Shown: in pieces, positions 58,944-64,000 of the stretch
Layout of the letters: the number at the start of each line of letters is the position of its first letter
Numbering within the stretch: position 1 is the stretch's first letter
Position numbers and translations under genes: made by a program
The notes under the pieces: generated by a model
What the model was told of the DNA's origin: nothing
Database searches by the model: none
What the model saw: the letters and a program-made list of their open reading frames with translations, nothing else
Assembly: GCA_964494645.1 (NCBI GenBank)
Contig: CAZBSH010000003.1
Span: forward strand, 1 to 64,000
Reading direction: 5' to 3'
From: Christensenella sp964494645
Lineage (GTDB): Bacteria > Bacillota > Clostridia > Christensenellales > Christensenellaceae
DNA: 64,000 bases

Positions 58944-60491
58944 TTACTCCTGATTATATTTTTCCTTTATATCCGCGATCCGGGCAAACGCCTGCCGCAA
59001 ACTCGGATATAAACTTTTGTATACCTCATACAGTTCTTCATAAAGCGCACGGTTTTTCTCGGTCGGTACAAACGCGTCCTGCTTGACCCGTACCGTTTGT
59101 CTCACTGCCTGCTCAAAGTCCTCATACAGTCCGGCGCCTACCGCCGCAATGATCGCGCTTCCAAACGGCGCGCCTTCTGTTTCTTCGGGCAGCGATACCG
59201 GGCATCCCGTAATATCCGCGATGATCTGCAGCCAAAGCGGACTTCTCGCAATTCCTCCCGTCAGAACAATGTTGTCGATATCTCCACCCATTTCACGAAT
59301 AAGCATCATGTTGTCCTTCATCGAAAAGGCAACGCCCTCCAATGATGCGCGCAGCATATCCCCCTTTGTCGTCTCTGTTCCCATTCCGAGGAATACCCCG
59401 CGTGCATTAGGATCGTTGTTCGGGGTATAATCGCCATCTAGGTAAGGCAGGAATACAACGCCATTTGCACCCGGTCTTGCGCTTCTTGCCTGCTCATTCA
59501 GGTAATCGTACGTATACGTCCCGGTCATCTGCGCCATTTGCGCTTCTAGCTGTCCAAACGCATTGCGCATCCATTTGTAGCTCAACCCCGTTGCCGACAT
59601 GACCGTGATCGTCATCGTGAGCCCCGGAATACAATGCGGATAGGTGATCGCTGTCGGATGAGATACCGGTCCTTGCGTGTTGGCAGCAATATTTGCCGCT
59701 GACCCCGCCGAAACAAATCCCTGTCCCTGCCGAAAGGCTCCTGTCGCAAGCGCCACAGGTGATGCGTCGTCTACTCCGCCGAATACAAGCGTCCCCGGCG
59801 CAAGACCGCTCCACGCCGCTCCGTCCTGCGTTACCGTTCCAACCACTTCCCACGCATCCACCAACTGCGGAAACATCGATCGGTCAAATCCCATCGCAGA
59901 AATGATCTCGTCGTCCCATTCCCTGGTATGGGCGTTATATTGGCTGTAAAATCCGGCTTCTACGCGATTCCACGCCCATTGTCCTGTCAGCATATAATTT
60001 ATATAGCTGACTTCTGTTGCCACATAATCCGCCGCGCGCCATACCCCCGGATGTTTCACTTTCCACCAATACTGTTTGACAGAAGCGCTATACATTCCGA
60101 TATAATTTCCATTGCGCTCCACAGCGAGCTTTCCATACAGATTATCCGCTTCCTCTAAAAGTTCTAAATGCCGCATATCGTTATAATGCACCGCATTCGT
60201 GACCGGCGTCCCGTCCTTTTTCACCAAGAAAGCCATCACTGTCCAACCGCCAAAACATATCCCCGCAACATCATGAGGATCAATCCCCTCTTCAAACCCA
60301 CGAGCCAATATCCGCTTCGTATACTCCATCCAATCTGTGGGATCATATTCCATATACTCCGTATTTTGTGTTTCAACAGGAAAGATTTCTTCTGTCTGTG
60401 TGGAAATGATCTTGTTATCTTGCGTATCCAAAAAGACCGCTTTGATCGTCGTCGTTCCTAAGTCCACGCCGATTACATATTTTTTGGGCAT
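58944..60491 (-). CDS. FGGY family carbohydrate kinase
   Basis: About 515 residues (xylulokinase/gluconokinase-like). The N-terminal ATPase phosphate motif VIGVDLGTTTIKAVFLD, the FGGY block around GASTG-like LVFGGVDDASPVALATGA, and the C-terminal signature DNIVLTGGIARSPLWLQIIA are present. I start at ATG 60491, after AAGGAGAAATGAG; an in-frame TTG upstream overlaps the ribosome site. It is the first gene of the operon and would phosphorylate the imported sugar. Its promoter region carries a SorC-type palindrome. Confidence 0.93.
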   Translation of the reverse strand: MPKKYVIGVDLGTTTIKAVFLDTQDNKIISTQTEEIFPVETQNTEYMEYDPTDWMEYTKRILARGFEEGIDPHDVAGICFGGWTVMAFLVKKDGTPVTNAVHYNDMRHLELLEEADNLYGKLAVERNGNYIGMYSASVKQYWWKVKHPGVWRAADYVATEVSYINYMLTGQWAWNRVEAGFYSQYNAHTREWDDEIISAMGFDRSMFPQLVDAWEVVGTVTQDGAAWSGLAPGTLVFGGVDDASPVALATGAFRQGQGFVSAGSAANIAANTQGPVSHPTAITYPHCIPGLTMTITVMSATGLSYKWMRNAFGQLEAQMAQMTGTYTYDYLNEQARSARPGANGVVFLPYLDGDYTPNNDPNARGVFLGMGTETTKGDMLRASLEGVAFSMKDNMMLIREMGGDIDNIVLTGGIARSPLWLQIIADITGCPVSLPEETEGAPFGSAIIAAVGAGLYEDFEQAVRQTVRVKQDAFVPTEKNRALYEELYEVYKSLYPSLRQAFARIADIKEKYNQE

Positions 60492-60568
60492 CTCATTTCT
60501 CCTTGTATTCAATTGATTGCAAGTAATTCATTCGATTCAAAAATTGTTTCTGTTTTCGTGGGGTTTTA

Positions 60569-60626
60569 ATCATACTACCATGCAATTTTTTCAAAAAAAA
60601 CCACCTTTTGAACAACGCTGCTCAAA
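60569..60626 (-). promoter_or_regulatory. SorC-type operator and promoter of the large sugar operon
   Basis: TTTGAACAACGCTGCTCAAA (60607-60626) is a 20-bp palindrome with 8 of 10 pairs, similar to DeoR/SorC-family sites (TTGAACA half-sites). On the minus strand a TATGAT -10 lies at 60569-60574, without a clear -35. The operator is about 45 bp from the -10, a position that allows activation. The remaining bases of this 341-bp intergenic stretch (60513-60853) are very A/T-rich; apart from the terminator at 60802-60843 I see nothing else in them. Confidence 0.6.
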
Positions 60627-60801
60627 TGTGCAATAATAGAATTTATTTTTTGATAATTTGTTGCGGAAATTATGATTTTAATAATTATATTTTACTATAT
60701 AGTCTCATTTTGCGCTATTATAAAAGGCTTTTTTTCATCTTTTACTTTCAAAAAATGTGATTTTTTATTTTGATGTCCTTACACTTTTTTGCACCATTTA
60801 C

Positions 60802-60843
60802 AAAAACAGCCCACGACACTTTTGTATCGTGGGCTGTTTTTAT
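60802..60843. terminator. Intrinsic terminator
   Basis: AAAAACAGCCCACGA/TCGTGGGCTGTTTTT flanks a loop of about 11 nt. It is symmetrical enough to act on both strands and ends the minus-strand membrane-protein gene at 60854. Confidence 0.85.
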
Positions 60844-60853
60844 TATCTTGCCC

Positions 60854-61324
60854 TTATCCAAATGTTCCCATCATCGTTGCCAGCGGCTTGATGATCGCCT
60901 GTAACGATGCAATGCTTTGTCCAAGCGCATCAAATGGTATACCGGCGATTCCTTTGATCGTATCGTTCAACGCGCCGAAATCAAGCGCGTTGATCTGGGC
61001 AATCGTTTCGTTAAGATCTTTCGTCGCCGTTTCGGTAAGCTTGGTCACCGCCTGAAACATCGCGGGTAAATCCTTTGTTGCGTTCTGCAGCGTGGAATTC
61101 ATAGCAAGGAGTCCGACCGCAAATACCACAACAAATATAAGCATGATCACCGTATGCACACGTGAAGACCGCAGTGCTTTTTTGTTATGCTCTCGCTGCT
61201 CCACCAAAAGGGCTTCCACCCCTTCCATGCGGCGCATGAAGGCTTTTCTCCAGTCCTCCGGCGGCATATCCGCATAGGCTACACCTAGCTCTTCTTCCTG
61301 TTGTTTGATTTTTTGTTCTTCCAT
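60854..61324 (-). CDS. Single-pass membrane protein of unknown function
   Basis: About 156 residues. A charged N-terminal region (MEEQKIKQQEEELGVAYADM and EDWRKAFMRRMEGVEALLVE) precedes one membrane helix (VIMLIFVVVFAVGLLAMNS, about residues 70-88) and a C-terminal helical, heptad-like stretch rich in Thr, Asn and Ile. I start at ATG 61324, after GAAAGGGTAAAGGGA. I recognise no family. The overall build resembles a chemoreceptor-like or methyl-accepting-type coiled coil but lacks its signature. Confidence 0.7.
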   Translation of the reverse strand: MEEQKIKQQEEELGVAYADMPPEDWRKAFMRRMEGVEALLVEQREHNKKALRSSRVHTVIMLIFVVVFAVGLLAMNSTLQNATKDLPAMFQAVTKLTETATKDLNETIAQINALDFGALNDTIKGIAGIPFDALGQSIASLQAIIKPLATMMGTFG

Positions 61325-61337
61325 TCCCTTTACCCTT

Positions 61338-62273
61338 TCATAAAACCCGCGACGCAATAAAAGAAAATATTTCTTCCTTTACTTCGTCTCGGTTGATTTC
61401 ATTTAATATTTCATGCCGGGCACCGGGATAAAGCTTTATCGTCACATCCCTTACGTCCGCTTGCTTCATCCACCCATATACTTCACGTACGCCATCACCA
61501 TAATTGCCCACCGGATCCATCTCTCCGGAAACAAGTAAATATGGCTTTTCTTTAGGGAGCTTAGAAGCCCACTTCACACCGGACACCTCATCCAACAAAT
61601 TCGCAAAATCATATGCCGCCCTGTCTGTAAACAAAAACATGCACAGTGGGTCTGCCAAATATTTTTCTACACGCTCTCTATCCCGCGTGATCCAGTCTTT
61701 TTCGCTTCTCACATCCTCATACCTGTCGTTATACTTGGAAAACGCAAGATGATCAAGCAATGTCGCCGGCTTTTTCGCACGTCCGAAGATCATTCCCACA
61801 CGCGCCAAAAAGCGAATGATTCCCGTCAGGTTATTCGCGCCTGATGTACCCATAAATACCGCACAAGTGATCCCATCGCCATACTTTGTCATATAACTGC
61901 GAGCGATCATGCTGCCCATGCTATGTCCAATGAGTATGATAGGCAAACCGGGGAATTCATTTTCCACCATGGTTGTCATGGTATGCACATCTTCCACTAC
62001 GATTTTCTCCCCGTCTTTTTCCGCAAAATATCCAAAATACGACGGCTCATTCATTGCCTTTGTTTTGCCGTGCCCCAAATGGTCATTGCCAAAAACAACG
62101 CCGCCGCGCGCGCACAGAAATTCGGCAAGCTCTTCATACCTGTCGATATACTCACACATCCCATGACATATCTGCACCAAAAAGCGCGGCGCGCTTTCCT
62201 CATCCTGCCAGCAGCATGCGTATACCCTGCTTTTTTTGTCTGCGGAAGCAAACTCCAAATCCCTCTTTTTCAC
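61338..62273 (-). CDS. Alpha/beta hydrolase (lysophospholipase/monoacylglycerol-lipase-like)
   Basis: A 311-residue serine hydrolase. The oxyanion region ICHGMCEYIDRYEELAEFL, nucleophile LIGHSMGSMIARSYM, acid in VSGEMDPVGNYGDG and His in YPGARHEILNE form the triad. There is no signal peptide. It probably cleaves a lysophospholipid or monoacylglycerol. It lies 13 bp upstream of the membrane-protein gene on the same strand. Confidence 0.9.
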   Translation of the reverse strand: MKKRDLEFASADKKSRVYACCWQDEESAPRFLVQICHGMCEYIDRYEELAEFLCARGGVVFGNDHLGHGKTKAMNEPSYFGYFAEKDGEKIVVEDVHTMTTMVENEFPGLPIILIGHSMGSMIARSYMTKYGDGITCAVFMGTSGANNLTGIIRFLARVGMIFGRAKKPATLLDHLAFSKYNDRYEDVRSEKDWITRDRERVEKYLADPLCMFLFTDRAAYDFANLLDEVSGVKWASKLPKEKPYLLVSGEMDPVGNYGDGVREVYGWMKQADVRDVTIKLYPGARHEILNEINRDEVKEEIFSFIASRVL

Positions 62274-62297
62274 GCTAATCCCCTCTTTTCTATGCGT

Positions 62298-62642
62298 CTA
62301 CAGGCTACACGCACTTTTGGTTGCAACAAAATCGATGCCCGTACCCAAGATATCCTTCAAAACGATGTCCCCGCACGCAACAGGCGCCTTTACCGTAACA
62401 TCGTTTAGCAGCTTCACCGCACGCATCATCATACGCTTTTCAACAGGCGCGCTTGTCTTCACCGGCAGACGCGGCAAATCAGAGCCTAAAAGCCGTACTG
62501 TGGAAGTGATCATACGCACAGGCATTTGCATCTCCTTCGTGACATACTCCACGCCGCGCGCGCATCCCGCGCCGCGTATCCCCGCGTCGTCCGCTACAAT
62601 GCGGCATCCCTTCGGGCATACAATACACGTAAACTCTTTCAT
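62298..62642 (-). CDS. DUF1667 protein
   Basis: A 114-residue protein opening with CIVCPKGCRIVADD and continuing to GAGCARGVEYVTKE, the DUF1667 cysteine pattern, which probably holds a metal or an iron-sulfur cluster. The family accompanies FAD-dependent oxidoreductases and anaerobic glycerol-3-phosphate dehydrogenase-like proteins. Its start overlaps the flavoprotein gene stop by 4 nt, so they are coupled. Confidence 0.92.
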   Translation of the reverse strand: MKEFTCIVCPKGCRIVADDAGIRGAGCARGVEYVTKEMQMPVRMITSTVRLLGSDLPRLPVKTSAPVEKRMMMRAVKLLNDVTVKAPVACGDIVLKDILGTGIDFVATKSACSL

Positions 62643-63889
62643 TGTAATGCCTCCAATTCCAACCGGATTTCTTTTCCATCAAGCAATTTCTTTGGAATGC
62701 GCACCTTTTCCATCTCACCCGGCACAACATAGTCCCGCCGAAAACGCGCAATGCGCCCACTTGTTCCGTTGACTGTGATTTCTACATTCTGATACACATC
62801 ATTCACTCGGAAGAATAATTCCAAAAACGATGTTACTCCCTCCAACCGCGCACGCTGTGGCAGCACGTATGTCAGACCCTTTCCCGCATACACATCAAAT
62901 GCTTCCCCTGTTGCTTCTTTCTCTCCCGCCGCATAACGCGCAGCCGATTTGCCCGCCCTGATGCTTTCCATCGTCACAAAATCCACAAGATCATGCACCT
63001 GCGCCACATTCCCGCACGCGAATATACCCGGGCAAGAGGTTTCCATATTTTCATAAACGACCGGACCTTTTGTACGTCCGTCAAGCTCGATCCCCGCCGC
63101 TTTAGAAAGCTCATTTTCAGGAATCAGCCCCACCGACAGAAGGATCGTGTCACACTCGATCTCTTTTTCCGTGCCGGCAATCGGATTCCGGTCTTTATCC
63201 ACACGCGAGACGACCGCGCTCCTCACCCTGTGTTTTCCGCGCACCTCTGTAATCGTACTTGATAAGTAAAGCGGAATATTAAAATCGTCTAAGCACTGTA
63301 CAATGTTACGCTTAAGACCTGCAGAATACGGCATAAGCTCCACACACGCCGTCACTTCCGCCCCCTCCAGCACCATACGCCGCGCCATAATAAGCCCAAT
63401 ATCCCCCGAACCCAATATCAAAACTTTTTTGCCGATCATGCAGCCTTCCATATTCACATAGCGCTGCGCTGTTCCTGCTGTAAATATCCCCGCCGGACGC
63501 GTTCCGGGAATACCAAGCGCGCCGCGCGGACGTTCCCTGCACCCCATCGCAAGAATCACCGCTCCCGCTTCGATATCTATCCCTCCATCGCACGGGTTTA
63601 CCGCGCGGATATGTTTTTCCGCGCTTAAGGATAATACCATCGTATTGAGCTTCAATTCAATGTCCGTTTCATCCAGCATACGCACGAACCGTTCCGCATA
63701 CTCCGGTCCTGTCAGCTCTTCCTTAAAGTAATGCAGCCCAAAACCGTTGTGGATACACTGGTTTAAGATACCGCCCGCCTCAAAATCGCGCTCCAAAACG
63801 ATTACCTTTTTTGCGCCGCTTTTCTTTGCTTCGATTGCCGCCGCAAGCCCCGCCGGTCCTGCGCCGATCACTGCCACATCATATTCCAT
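62639..63889 (-). CDS. NAD(P)/FAD-dependent oxidoreductase
   Basis: A 416-residue two-dinucleotide-fold flavoprotein. FAD motif VAVIGAGPAGLAAAIEAKKS at the N terminus, second Rossmann motif VLILGSGDIGLIMARRM, and CGNVAQVHDLVDFVTMES near the end. No redox CxxC pair is evident. With DUF1667 downstream and a GlpA-like gene upstream, it resembles a three-gene module for anaerobic glycerol-3-phosphate oxidation. Confidence 0.92.
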   Translation of the reverse strand: MEYDVAVIGAGPAGLAAAIEAKKSGAKKVIVLERDFEAGGILNQCIHNGFGLHYFKEELTGPEYAERFVRMLDETDIELKLNTMVLSLSAEKHIRAVNPCDGGIDIEAGAVILAMGCRERPRGALGIPGTRPAGIFTAGTAQRYVNMEGCMIGKKVLILGSGDIGLIMARRMVLEGAEVTACVELMPYSAGLKRNIVQCLDDFNIPLYLSSTITEVRGKHRVRSAVVSRVDKDRNPIAGTEKEIECDTILLSVGLIPENELSKAAGIELDGRTKGPVVYENMETSCPGIFACGNVAQVHDLVDFVTMESIRAGKSAARYAAGEKEATGEAFDVYAGKGLTYVLPQRARLEGVTSFLELFFRVNDVYQNVEITVNGTSGRIARFRRDYVVPGEMEKVRIPKKLLDGKEIRLELEALQ

Positions 63890-64000
63890 ATCCGTCTTCC
63901 TTCGTTTCTCCGGTCACAATATAACTGCCTTGCGTGTCCTGCAAAACATCTTTCATCTTCATCCCAAGCGCGCGTGCCATAATATCATGAATGCGCGGCT
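63879..64000 (-). CDS. C terminus of a GlpA-like FAD oxidoreductase (partial)
   Basis: The frame enters from the right edge and stops with TGA at 63881-63879, overlapping the next ATG. The visible tail reads IHDIMARALGMKMKDVLQDT then QGSYIVTGETKEDGYGI. This fits the C terminus of anaerobic glycerol-3-phosphate dehydrogenase-like proteins, which usually lead this module. The identification is by context and a weak tail match. Confidence 0.6.
   Translation of the reverse strand, partial: PRIHDIMARALGMKMKDVLQDTQGSYIVTGETKEDGYGI

Overview
This 64 kb window looks like chromosome of an anaerobic, low-to-mid G+C Clostridia-type Firmicute. The evidence is a large Bacillus/Clostridium-type SRP RNA with an Alu domain, strong GGAGG ribosome sites with some TTG starts, PadR/HAAS/DUF4097 and GGGtGRT genes, and a YwlE-type phosphatase. 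A full-length apolipoprotein N-acyltransferase (Lnt) is unusual for such a host. I see no prophage, insertion sequence, CRISPR array or tRNA. The species cannot be named from sequence alone.

Layout. 1-1.1 kb: end of a small gene and a GGGtGRT protein. 1.2-12.8 kb: a sugar island with a TIM-like and an RpiB-like isomerase, DhaL and DhaK, a Crp-type regulator, a fucose-isomerase-like protein, a zinc polyol dehydrogenase, a ribose-type (CUT2) ABC transporter and a divergent bicupin. The enzyme set matches catabolism of a four-carbon sugar or tetritol to erythrose 4-phosphate. Matching GTGA-N6-TCAC operators, each 32 bp from a -10 box, link three of its promoters. 12.9-27 kb: a c-di-GMP phosphodiesterase, two copies of a zinc-ribbon membrane protein/acyltransferase pair, a PadR-DUF4097 envelope module, MFS and FUSC exporters, SRP RNA and purA. 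27-33.9 kb: housekeeping genes (upp, rpiB, arginine phosphatase, Sua5, ZIP transporter, prfA, prmC, DUF1385, rpmE). 34-43.5 kb: metallophosphoesterase, PfkB kinase, drug exporter, HtrA protease followed by two tiny transcription units, nitroreductase, Lnt and HAD phosphatase. 43.6-46.7 kb: phasin/UbiB pair and a xylose-isomerase-like TIM barrel.

46.7-60.5 kb: a 13-gene minus-strand sugar operon. It holds FGGY kinase, a second complete CUT2 transporter, an AraD-like aldolase/epimerase, a UlaE-like epimerase, an aldo/keto reductase, a SorC regulator and a whole lipoate-dependent 2-oxo-acid/acetoin-type dehydrogenase complex (E1alpha, E1beta, E2, E3). The combination suggests that a ketose or its breakdown product is oxidatively cleaved to an acyl-CoA; this is the best candidate here for an undescribed pathway. 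60.8-64 kb: a membrane protein, a lysophospholipase-like hydrolase, and the end of a GlpA-like/FAD oxidoreductase/DUF1667 operon that leaves the window.

The most unusual non-coding signal is around htrA. Three promoters (37.5, 38.9 and 39.1 kb) each carry four tandem 11-bp TTCA repeats, with the -10 hexamer exactly 15 bp after the start of the fourth. Two of them drive terminator-bounded units whose strong ribosome sites lead to ORFs of only one or two codons (ATG TAA; ATG GTA TGA).
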